Assembly (NCBI RefSeq): GCF_000429645.1
Contig: NZ_KE386933.1
Coordinates: 918,517 to 982,516 of the forward strand
Source of the DNA: Niveispirillum irakense DSM 11586
GTDB lineage: Bacteria; Pseudomonadota; Alphaproteobacteria; Azospirillales; Azospirillaceae
Length of the DNA stretch: 64,000 nucleotides
Direction: 5' to 3'
The translations under genes were made by a program, and so were the position numbers. Below are positions 38,414 through 46,124 of this stretch, one piece after another. Numbering within the stretch: position 1 is the stretch's first letter; every line of letters starts with the position of its first letter. The notes beneath the pieces were generated by a model. The model saw only the letters and a program-made list of their open reading frames with translations, had not been told where the DNA came from and made no database searches.

Positions 38414-39814
38414 ATGGCCGAGAATTTCGACCTCATCGTCATCGGTGCCGGCCCCGGCGGCTATGTCGCCGCCATCCGCGCCGCCCAGTTGGGCATGAAG
38501 ACCGCCGTGGTGGAGCGTGAGCATCTGGGCGGCATCTGCCTGAACTGGGGCTGCATCCCGACCAAGGCGCTGCTGCGCTCCGCGGAGATCGCGCATTACA
38601 TCCAGCATTCCCAGGCCTACGGCATCAAGGTCGAAGGCAAGGTGACGCTGGATGTGGACGCCATCGTCAAGCGCTCCCGCGGCGTGGCCAACCAGCTTTC
38701 CGCCGGCGTCAAGGGCCTGCTGAAGAAGAACAAGGTCGCCGTCCTGGACGGCTCGGCCAAGCTGCTGGGCAAGGGCAAGATCGCCGTCACGGCCAAGGAT
38801 GGCAAGGTGACGGAGGCCGAGGCCAAGCACATCATCATCGCCACCGGTGCCCGCGCCCGCGTGCTGCCGGGCCTGGAGCCCGACGGCAAGCTGGTCTGGA
38901 CCTATAAGGAAGCCATGGTGCCGACGGCCACGCCGAAGAGCATGCTGGTTATCGGCACCGGTGCCATCGGTGTGGAATTTGCCTGCTTCTACAAGGCGAT
39001 GGGCGTTGACGTGACCCTGGTTGAGGTGCTTGACCGCATCCTGCCGGTGGAAGACGAGGAAATCAGCGCCTTCGCCGCCAAGGCCTTCACCAAGCAGGGC
39101 CTGAAGATCAAGACCGGCGCCAAGGTGGTGAAGCTGGACCGCCACGCCGACAGCGTGACGGCCCATATCGATGTCGCCGGTAAGGTGGAAACGGTCACGG
39201 TTGACCGCATCATCTCCGCCGTTGGCATCGTCGCCAATACCGAAGGGCTGGGCCTGGAAAATACCAAGGTCAAGCTGGACCGTGGCCACATCGTCAATGA
39301 CGGCTATGGTCGCACGGATGAGCCGGGTGTTTATGCCATCGGTGACGTGGCTGGCGCCCCCTGGCTGGCGCACAAGGCCAGCCATGAAGGCATCATCTGC
39401 GTGGAGAAGATTGCCGGCCTGCCGCATGTCCACACGATGGACAAGACCAACATCCCCGGCTGCACCTATTCCTTCCCGCAGGTGGCGTCCGTTGGCCTGA
39501 CGGAAGCCAAGGCCAAGGCCGCCGGGCATGAGGTGAAGGTCGGTCGGTTCCCGTTCATCGGCAATGGCAAGGCCATCGCGCTGGGCGAGCCGGAAGGTCT
39601 GGTCAAGACCGTGTTCGACGCCAAGACCGGCGAGCTGCTGGGGGCCCACATGATCGGCGCCGAAGTGACCGAGTTGATCCAGGGCTACACCATCGGCAAG
39701 ACGGCGGAACTGACGGAAGCGGAGTTCATGCACACCGTGTTCCCGCACCCGACGCTCTCGGAAATGATGCACGAGGCGGTGCTGGCCGCTTACGGTCGCG
39801 CCATCCATTACTGA
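38414..39814 (+). CDS. lpdA: Dihydrolipoyl dehydrogenase (E3)
   Basis: E3 re-oxidises dihydrolipoamide on E2 and reduces NAD. The 466-residue flavoprotein has the FAD motif LIVIGAGPGGYVAAIRAAQ, the redox disulfide GGICLNWGCIPTKALL, the NAD motif MLVIGTGAIGVEFACFYKA, and the C-terminal His-Glu pair HPTLSEMMHEAV. The start ATG 38414 has an AAGGA site. It is the third part of the PDH complex and may also serve 2-oxoglutarate dehydrogenase. Confidence 0.96.
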   Translation: MAENFDLIVIGAGPGGYVAAIRAAQLGMKTAVVEREHLGGICLNWGCIPTKALLRSAEIAHYIQHSQAYGIKVEGKVTLDVDAIVKRSRGVANQLSAGVKGLLKKNKVAVLDGSAKLLGKGKIAVTAKDGKVTEAEAKHIIIATGARARVLPGLEPDGKLVWTYKEAMVPTATPKSMLVIGTGAIGVEFACFYKAMGVDVTLVEVLDRILPVEDEEISAFAAKAFTKQGLKIKTGAKVVKLDRHADSVTAHIDVAGKVETVTVDRIISAVGIVANTEGLGLENTKVKLDRGHIVNDGYGRTDEPGVYAIGDVAGAPWLAHKASHEGIICVEKIAGLPHVHTMDKTNIPGCTYSFPQVASVGLTEAKAKAAGHEVKVGRFPFIGNGKAIALGEPEGLVKTVFDAKTGELLGAHMIGAEVTELIQGYTIGKTAELTEAEFMHTVFPHPTLSEMMHEAVLAAYGRAIHY

Positions 39815-39837
39815 TCAGCGCGTTATTAGCAGTGCTG

Positions 39838-39865
39838 AAAGGGCGGCCACATGGCCGCCCTTTTT
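39838..39865 (+). terminator. Terminator after lpd
   Basis: A perfect 11-bp stem (AAAGGGCGGCC) with the loop ACAT, followed by TTG and TTTC. Confidence 0.85.
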
Positions 39866-39875
39866 GTTTCCTGGC

Positions 39876-40040
39876 TTAATCCCGGATTGGGCTGGTTACG
39901 ACATCGGCCGTTGTGCTGACCGCCGTGGCGGCCACATCGACGGTCGTTCCCACCACAGAGGCGGCTGTGCCGACAACGCTACAGGCGGATAATGGCAATA
40001 CCATTAATCCAGCAAGAGCAAGTACGTAGAATAGCCGCAT
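39876..40040 (-). CDS. Very small lipoprotein (54 residues)
   Basis: An ATG at 40040 with a GGTGGAG ribosome-binding site opens a 54-residue frame. It has a lipoprotein signal peptide (MRLFYVLALAGLMVLPLSAC, lipobox LSAC with Cys20). The mature part is an almost repetitive Val/Ala/Thr/Ser chain (SVVGTAASVVGTTVDVAAT). It resembles the small lipoproteins of the NF038104 type, whose function is unknown. The mature protein would be only 35 residues and could lie along the membrane as an amphipathic helix. It ends next to the lpd terminator. Confidence 0.75.
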   Translation of the reverse strand: MRLFYVLALAGLMVLPLSACSVVGTAASVVGTTVDVAATAVSTTADVVTSPIRD

Positions 40041-40195
40041 TTTTCTCCACCTTTCTTGTGCCTTACGCGCTTCACTTGGTTCGCCCTATCACTTCCCACG
40101 CACTGGCTTACGAGCTGTGCCGACCGGGATGAGGGGCGCTTTGGGATCTGCTATGAGGTTTCCACTTGTTTGTGCCTTATTGTGATCGGGCTGCC

Positions 40196-41203
40196 ATGAA
40201 ATTCTCTTTACGTTCCCTTTTGCTTACGGTTGCATGGTTTATAGCGGCGGCCCTTTTCTTCACCAGTCTGCCCCTGTGGGGGGAGTCCTCAATCTCCCTT
40301 CTGGCACCGCTGGAGCATTTGCGTATCGGCTATCTTTTTGTGGCCGCTGTATTGCTGACCCTATGCCTTGTTGTACGCTCATTGTCGCTGGGCGTCTTTG
40401 TTGGGATTATTACGGCGCTTAATCTTTGGTTTGTGGTTCCCACCCTTAGCGGTGGATCGCGCAGCGCGGGCGGGCCGGTCCATTTCAGCCTGCTGCATGC
40501 CAATATCTGGTACGACAATGCGACTCCCAGCCAGACAGCGGACATGATTAATCGGGAAGCACCGGATATCGCGGTGCTGCTCGAAACTTTCGAATATTTT
40601 CAGGGTGGTTGGCTGCCCAGTGTGAAGGGGAATTGGCCTTATCGTGCCCTGTGCGGTGATAGTGCCTGCGCCAATATGATCCTGTCCCGTTGGCCGATCA
40701 CCCTGATTGGGGAGAGGAGCCCCTGGCGGGACGGTGTGTCCTTTCCGGCCATGTTGGCCGTGCGGGTCCATCATCCGCAAGGCGATTTTACTCTTGTGGC
40801 CGCCCATCTGAAGCAGCCTTTCGCCCCGGTGCTTCAGATGGAGGAAGCCAAGTGGTTGGCGCAGTATCTTAAAAATCTTCCACAACCAATTGTGCTAACA
40901 GGGGATTTTAATTCAGCACCTTGGTCTCCTCTCATCCGCGAGCTGGAGCGGGATGCCGGTATCAGCCGCATCGCCCATACCGGCCCAACCTGGCCGTCGG
41001 GCCCGCTCACTTACGTGGGCATCCCGATTGACCATATATTCGGCGGACCGGGGGTGGCGGCGTCTTCAGTTCGCCGTCTGGCTCCCTTCGGTTCTGATCA
41101 TCTGGCACTGAAAGCGGAGATTGAACTGAGCCCAGCCCCGGCTGGCCCTGCGCCCCTTGCGGGGGAGGGTGGCGACACGCCGCGCTTGGTTCCCACGCCC
41201 TGA
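40196..41203 (+). CDS. Endonuclease/exonuclease/phosphatase-family membrane protein
   Basis: The 335-residue protein starts with about three membrane helices (residues 5-90: LLLTVAWFIAAALFFTSLPL and two following). The EEP domain comes next, with LHANIWYDN, LLETFEYF, VAAHLKQP, the metal/phosphate site LTGDFNSAPWS and the terminal GSDHLALKAEI. Members of this layout are membrane-anchored with the catalytic domain outside the cytoplasm; substrates are unknown (phosphodiesters, possibly lipids). I chose ATG 40196 over an upstream TTG. It sits between lpd and lipA but looks unrelated to lipoate metabolism. Confidence 0.85.
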   Translation: MKFSLRSLLLTVAWFIAAALFFTSLPLWGESSISLLAPLEHLRIGYLFVAAVLLTLCLVVRSLSLGVFVGIITALNLWFVVPTLSGGSRSAGGPVHFSLLHANIWYDNATPSQTADMINREAPDIAVLLETFEYFQGGWLPSVKGNWPYRALCGDSACANMILSRWPITLIGERSPWRDGVSFPAMLAVRVHHPQGDFTLVAAHLKQPFAPVLQMEEAKWLAQYLKNLPQPIVLTGDFNSAPWSPLIRELERDAGISRIAHTGPTWPSGPLTYVGIPIDHIFGGPGVAASSVRRLAPFGSDHLALKAEIELSPAPAGPAPLAGEGGDTPRLVPTP

Positions 41204-41242
41204 GGCCTTATCTTTCACGTAACCAATTCAAGGTCGTGCGTG

Positions 41243-42238
41243 ATGTCTATTGAAGAGCCCCGTATCCGCCATCCGGAAAAGGCCAAGCGCCCGGACAACC
41301 CGATCCAGCGCAAGCCGGAATGGTTGCGCGTCAAGGCGCCCACCAGCCGCGAATATGCCGAAACCCGCGATTTGATGCGCGGGTTGAAGCTGCATACCGT
41401 GTGCGAGGAGGCCGCCTGCCCGAATATCGGGGAGTGCTGGAAAAAGAAGCACGCGACCTTCATGATTCTGGGCGCGATCTGCACCCGCGCCTGCGCCTTC
41501 TGCAATGTTGCCACCGGCAAGCCGCTGGCCCTTGATCCGCATGAGCCGGAGAAGGTGGCAGAGGCCGTGGGCGGCCTGGATCTGGAACATGTCGTCATCA
41601 CCTCGGTGGACCGTGACGATCTGGATGATGGTGGGGCCGACCATTTCGCCCGTACCATCCGCGCCATCCGCAAGACGGCCCCCAACACCACGATCGAAAT
41701 CCTGACGCCGGACTTCATGCGCAAGCCCGGTGCCGTGGAGACGGTGGCAGAAGCCCGTCCGGACGTGTTCAACCACAATCTGGAAACCGTGCCGCGCCTT
41801 TACCCGTCCATCCGGCCGGGTGCCCGCTATTTCACGTCGCTGGCCCTGTTGCAGCGGGTGAAAGACGTTGATCCGTCGATCTTCACCAAGTCCGGCATCA
41901 TGGTCGGCCTTGGGGAGACGAAGGAAGAGGTCGGGCAGGTGATGGATGATCTGCGTGCCGCGGATGTCGATTTCCTGACCATCGGTCAGTATCTGGCGCC
42001 GACGCCCAAGCATGCGCCGGTGGATCGGTTTGTCACGCCGGATGAATTTGCCTCTTATGCAACCATTGCCCGTGGCAAGGGTTTCCTGATGGTGTCTTCC
42101 AGCCCGCTGACCCGCAGCTCCTACCATGCCGGGGATGATTTCCGGAAGTTGCGGGCCGCGCGGGAAGCGAAGCTGGCCGGACAGGTGCCGGTGATTGATA
42201 TTGTTGCCATGGCGACGGCCGGCATTCCGGCGGAATGA
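41243..42238 (+). CDS. lipA: Lipoyl synthase
   Basis: LipA inserts two sulfurs into octanoyl groups on lipoyl domains, so it completes the cofactor of the pdhB and pdhC products encoded just upstream. The protein has both cluster motifs: the auxiliary [12 protein letters not shown] and the radical-SAM [10 protein letters not shown], with the C-terminal RSSYHAGD. The start is taken at ATG 41243, three bases after an in-frame GTG. A coq10/RatA-like gene follows 56 bases downstream. Confidence 0.96.
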   Translation: MSIEEPRIRHPEKAKRPDNPIQRKPEWLRVKAPTSREYAETRDLMRGLKLHTVCEEAACPNIGECWKKKHATFMILGAICTRACAFCNVATGKPLALDPHEPEKVAEAVGGLDLEHVVITSVDRDDLDDGGADHFARTIRAIRKTAPNTTIEILTPDFMRKPGAVETVAEARPDVFNHNLETVPRLYPSIRPGARYFTSLALLQRVKDVDPSIFTKSGIMVGLGETKEEVGQVMDDLRAADVDFLTIGQYLAPTPKHAPVDRFVTPDEFASYATIARGKGFLMVSSSPLTRSSYHAGDDFRKLRAAREAKLAGQVPVIDIVAMATAGIPAE

Positions 42239-42294
42239 GGTTGCGCCAGCATTGCGGCTGGTCTTACAGGGATTGAACGGAGCAACGCCAACCG

Positions 42295-42726
42295 ATGCCG
42301 ACTCATGCCGAACGGCGTGTACTGCCTTACACGCCGCAACAGCTTTATGATCTCGTCGCCGATGTGGAGCGCTATCCGGAGTTCCTGCCCTGGGCGGTGG
42401 CCTGCCGCATTCGCAAGAAGCAGGATAATGTGATCTGGGCCGATCTGGTGATCGGTTTCAAGCTGATCCGGGAGCGGTTCACCAGCAAGGTGACCCTGCA
42501 CCCGGAGAAGCTGGCGATCCATGTGGAGTATGTTGAGGGGCCGTTCCACCACCTCAATAACCATTGGGTGTTCGAGCCGCATCCTGAAGGCTGCACCGTC
42601 GATTTTTATGTCGACTTCGAATTCCGCAACAAGGTGCTGCAGACCATCATTGGCGCCCTGTTCAATGAAGCGGTGAAGCGCATGGTCGCGGCCTTTGAGA
42701 CACGCGCCAAGCAGCTCTATGGCTGA
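42295..42726 (+). CDS. Coq10/RatA-family START-like protein
   Basis: The 143-residue SRPBCC-fold protein has the family patterns RVLPYTPQQLYDLVADVERYPEFLPW, GPFHHLNNHWVFEPH and VLQTIIGALFNEAVKRMV. In alphaproteobacteria such genes lie next to lipA and are thought to act like Coq10 in ubiquinone handling. The name RatA comes from a proposed toxin in E. coli and is not supported here by any partner gene. Its stop overlaps the bluB start (ATGGCTGA). Confidence 0.88.
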   Translation: MPTHAERRVLPYTPQQLYDLVADVERYPEFLPWAVACRIRKKQDNVIWADLVIGFKLIRERFTSKVTLHPEKLAIHVEYVEGPFHHLNNHWVFEPHPEGCTVDFYVDFEFRNKVLQTIIGALFNEAVKRMVAAFETRAKQLYG

Positions 42727-43384
42727 GGCGGCTGGGGGAAAGGCGCAGGCGCCGGAATTCGATGATGAATTCAGGCGCCGTTTCCGTGATTTGCTGGCTT
42801 GGCGGCGGGATGTCCGCCATTTCCGGCCCGATCCTTTGCCATCCGGCCTGCTGGAACGGTTGCTGACCGATGCCGAGCTGGCGCCCAGCGTCGGGTTGAG
42901 CCAGCCCTGGCGCTTCGTCATCGTGGAAGACGCGGAACGTCGCGCCGCCATCATCGACAATTTCACCACCGCCAATGCCGCCGCCCTGGCCGATCAGACC
43001 CTGGCCGGGCAGGGGGAAAATTATGCCAAACTGAAGCTGGCGGGGCTGCTTGATGCGCCGGTGCATCTGGCGGTCTTCGCTGTGCCCGACCCAGACCAGG
43101 GCAAGGGGCTTGGCCGGCGAACCATGCCGGAGACGGTGGATTACTCCGTCGCCATTGCCATACACACGCTTTGGCTGGTGGCGCGCGCCCATGATATCGG
43201 GCTGGGCTGGGTTTCAATCCTGGAGCCGGAAACCATCCCGGCGGCACTGAATGTGCCGGCGGAATGGCATTTCATCGCCTATCTATGCCTTGGATATCCG
43301 GTCAGTGAAGAGCCATCGCCCGAACTGGAGCGGGCCGGATGGGAAAGGCGCCGCGCTGCTGCGGAACATTGGCTGCGGCGTTGA
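42719..43384 (+). CDS. bluB: 5,6-Dimethylbenzimidazole synthase BluB
   Basis: BluB cuts FMNH2 with oxygen to give the lower ligand of vitamin B12. The 221-residue nitroreductase-fold protein has the motifs RRDVRHFRPDPLP, APSVGLSQPWRFV, LGRRTMPETVDYSVAIAIH and GLGWVSILEPE, typical of BluB. The start ATG 42719 overlaps the end of the Coq10-like gene by 8 bases. No other cobalamin gene or B12 riboswitch is visible nearby. Confidence 0.92.
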   Translation: MAEAAGGKAQAPEFDDEFRRRFRDLLAWRRDVRHFRPDPLPSGLLERLLTDAELAPSVGLSQPWRFVIVEDAERRAAIIDNFTTANAAALADQTLAGQGENYAKLKLAGLLDAPVHLAVFAVPDPDQGKGLGRRTMPETVDYSVAIAIHTLWLVARAHDIGLGWVSILEPETIPAALNVPAEWHFIAYLCLGYPVSEEPSPELERAGWERRRAAAEHWLRR

Positions 43385-43401
43385 GGGGCTGGGGCTGATT
43401 T

Positions 43402-44634
43402 TTACCGCCGCCATGCCACCAGCCGGCGGGCGGCCTCAGCAATTTCAGCTTCAGACGCAGCAAAACTGATCCGCAGGAAATGCTGGCCGCGCGTCGTGTC
43501 GAAATCCAGGCCCGGCGTCACCGCCACGCCCGTTTCGCCCAGAATGCGGCGGCAGAAGGCTTCGCTATCATCGGTCAGGTCACTGATGTCGGCATAGAGA
43601 TAGAAGGCGCCATCGGCGGGTGCCAGCTTGGTAAAGCCTGCCTTGGGCAGTTCATTCAGCAGCAATTCCCGGCTACGGCGATACCGCGCGACATGGCCAT
43701 CCACCTCTTCCACGCTGTCGAAGGCGGCGATGGCGGCGTGCTGGGATAGGGAGGGGGCGGAGATATAGAGATTCTGTGCCAGACATTCGCTGGCGCGCAC
43801 CAGTTCCGGCGGCACAATCATCCAGCCAAGGCGCCAGCCGGTCATGCTGAAATATTTGCTGAAACTGTTGATGATGATGGCGCGCTGGCTGAAGGCGGCG
43901 GCTGTTTGGGCCGGTACGGTGCCAAACTCGATTCCGTGATAAATCTCGTCGCTGACCAGCCGGACATTGTTGCGTTCGCACCAGCCGGCAAGGTCCGCCA
44001 ATGCGGCGGGGGTCATCATCGTGCCGGCAGGGTTGGAGGGGCTGGCGATGATCAGGCCCCGCACCGGTCGGTCCAATGCTTCCAGCAGGGCGGGTGTCGG
44101 TTGGAACCGTGTTTCCGGTCCGGTCGGGATTTCCACCGGTTCCAGGCCCAGCGCCTTCAGGATATTGCGATAGGCGGGATATCCTGGGGCGGCCAGGGCC
44201 ACCCTGTCACCAGGTTCGAACGCGGCCAGGAAGGCCAGCATGAAGCCGGCCGACGATCCGGTGGTCACGGCGATCCGTTCGGGCGGGACGGAAACCCCAT
44301 GCCGGTCCCGATACCATTGGGCGATGGCTTCCCGCAGAGCCGGCAGGCCGAACGCGTCTGTATAGCCGATCCGGTCACCATCCAGCGCGGCGCGGGCGGC
44401 AGCCAGCACCTTGGCCGGCGCGCCTGAGCTGGGCTGGCCGATTTCCAGATGCAGCACATCGCCGCCGGCCGCCGCACGGGCATTGGCGGCGCGCATCACT
44501 TCCATCACGATGAAGGGGGCCACGGTCCCGCGTTGGGAAGCCGCCCAGGCCGCATCTCCCAACAGCGCCCTTCCATCGCCAAGATTTTCATGGCTAGTGT
44601 CAGGACGAGGGGCTTTGCCGATGGATAGACTCAT
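43402..44634 (-). CDS. Class I/II aminotransferase, PLP-dependent
   Basis: The protein has the fold-type I pattern of aspartate/aromatic-type aminotransferases: HLEIGQPSSGAPAKV, GIGYTD-like substrate region, VTTGSSAGFMLAF, SPSNPAGTMM, the Asp/Tyr in VSDEIYHGIEF, and the PLP Lys in INSFSKYFSMTGWRLGW. The exact amino acid is unknown. The start is uncertain: ATG 44634 gives 410 residues but overlaps the 5' end of the divergent M48 gene, while conserved sequence begins only near residue 30 (RGTVAPFIVMEVMRAA). Confidence 0.88.
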   Translation of the reverse strand: MSLSIGKAPRPDTSHENLGDGRALLGDAAWAASQRGTVAPFIVMEVMRAANARAAAGGDVLHLEIGQPSSGAPAKVLAAARAALDGDRIGYTDAFGLPALREAIAQWYRDRHGVSVPPERIAVTTGSSAGFMLAFLAAFEPGDRVALAAPGYPAYRNILKALGLEPVEIPTGPETRFQPTPALLEALDRPVRGLIIASPSNPAGTMMTPAALADLAGWCERNNVRLVSDEIYHGIEFGTVPAQTAAAFSQRAIIINSFSKYFSMTGWRLGWMIVPPELVRASECLAQNLYISAPSLSQHAAIAAFDSVEEVDGHVARYRRSRELLLNELPKAGFTKLAPADGAFYLYADISDLTDDSEAFCRRILGETGVAVTPGLDFDTTRGQHFLRISFAASEAEIAEAARRLVAWRR

Positions 44635-45991
44635 GTTTGCGGTTCCAAAGCGGATTGCCAGTGCGGCCGTGGCCTTGCTGATGTCGGTGACAATGGCGGT
44701 ACAGCCCGCCATGGCACAGCGGAAGATCAGTTTCATCCGCGATACCGAAATCGAGCATATATTGCGGACCTATTCCACACCGATCTTCAACGCCGCCAAT
44801 GTGGTGCCGGAAGCGGTGACCATCGGGCTGGTGCGGGAGGATTCGCTGAACGCCTTTGTCGCGGGCGGGCAGAACATGTTCTTCCATACCGGGTTCCTGA
44901 TGGATACCACATTGGGCGAATTGCTGGGCGTGGCAGCGCACGAGACGGGGCATATTGCTGGCGGCCATCTGGCCCGCAGCGGCGATGCCATGTCCAACGC
45001 CGCGACCATTGCCACCATCTTCACCCTGCTGGGGCTGGCGGCGGCCCTGGGTGCCGGGCGGGGCGATGTTGCGGCCGGTGTCATGGGCGGTGGTCAGGAA
45101 GCGGCGATGCGCACCTTCTTCGCCTTCACCCGCGCCCAGGAAGGGTCCGCTGACGAGGCGGCGATGATGTATCTGGAAAAGCTGGGCTGGTCTTCTGAAG
45201 GCCTGCTGCAGATGATGCAGAAGCTGGCCGGGCAGGAATTGCTGCCGGAAAACCGGCAGGTTGAATTCGTCCGCACCCACCCGCTGACCCGTAACCGTAT
45301 TGAGGCGATCCGTAACTTCGTGGAAACGAAATCGCAGAATAACGGCAAGCGGTTTCCAGAAGAATTCTACGATATGCATGAACGGATGGTCGCGAAGCTG
45401 ATGGGCTTCCTGCGGCCGTCGCTTGCCCTGCGTCGTTACAGTGCCGAGGATAAGGGCATTCCCGCCCGTTATGCTCGCGCCATTGCCTATTATCAGCGGG
45501 GCAGCACCAAGGATGCGCTGGATCTCACCGATGGCCTGATCGCGCAGGAAAAGGACAATGCCTATTTTCATGAGTTGAAGGGGCAAATCCTGTTTGAGAA
45601 TGGGCAGGCCGCTGATGCGGTGATCCCTTACCGTGAATCGGTGCGGCTGGATCCGGAATCAGGCCTGCTGCGTGCCTCCCTGGGACAGGCGCTGCTGGAG
45701 GTCGGGGATGATCGTTTCCTGCAGGAAGCCATTACCCATCTGAACGCCGCGGCCCGTATCGAACGTGGGTCCGCGCTGACATGGCGCCTGCTGTCCAGCG
45801 CCTACAGCCGCGCCGACATGCCGCCGCAACTGGCCTATGCCCGCGCGGAAGAGGCGCTGGCCCGCGGCGATATCCGCGCCGCAAAGTACCATGCCGACCA
45901 TGCCGAGCGCATGTTGCCGGCAGGCTCCCCGGAATGGATCCGGGCCCAGGATATAAGGGTCATGGTGGAAAGCCGGGTTGGCATGAACTAA
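44621..45991 (+). CDS. M48-family periplasmic metalloprotease with TPR domain (BepA-like)
   Basis: The protein has a signal peptide (MDRLMFAVPKRIASAAVALL..., cleavage near AMAQ), an M48 catalytic domain with the zinc motif HETGH (107-111) and the third ligand Glu in EGSADEAAMMY, and a C-terminal set of TPRs (about 300-450). BepA of this form degrades or assists stalled outer-membrane proteins such as LptD. Upstream of ATG 44621 is a GAGGGG ribosome-binding site. It overlaps the 5' end of the divergent aminotransferase by about 14 bases if both starts are right. Confidence 0.92.
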   Translation: MDRLMFAVPKRIASAAVALLMSVTMAVQPAMAQRKISFIRDTEIEHILRTYSTPIFNAANVVPEAVTIGLVREDSLNAFVAGGQNMFFHTGFLMDTTLGELLGVAAHETGHIAGGHLARSGDAMSNAATIATIFTLLGLAAALGAGRGDVAAGVMGGGQEAAMRTFFAFTRAQEGSADEAAMMYLEKLGWSSEGLLQMMQKLAGQELLPENRQVEFVRTHPLTRNRIEAIRNFVETKSQNNGKRFPEEFYDMHERMVAKLMGFLRPSLALRRYSAEDKGIPARYARAIAYYQRGSTKDALDLTDGLIAQEKDNAYFHELKGQILFENGQAADAVIPYRESVRLDPESGLLRASLGQALLEVGDDRFLQEAITHLNAAARIERGSALTWRLLSSAYSRADMPPQLAYARAEEALARGDIRAAKYHADHAERMLPAGSPEWIRAQDIRVMVESRVGMN

Positions 45992-46124
45992 CAGCTTGAA
46001 GGCATTATTATTTCAATCCCTCGTTGCGCTGCGTTGAAATGGTGGCAAAACTTCACCGCACCGCAATGATACCGTAACGTAGTTCGGGCACAGCCCTTCC
46101 AGCTTTCCGGGAAGGGAGTTTCTT

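Noticed and set aside
35313-39808. Two very long minus-strand frames opposite pdhA-lpd
   Set aside because: Shadows of the PDH genes caused by high third-position GC; low-complexity translations without family motifs.
42239-42718. Cobalamin riboswitch upstream of bluB
   Set aside because: bluB overlaps the preceding gene and no B12-box-like sequence is visible.
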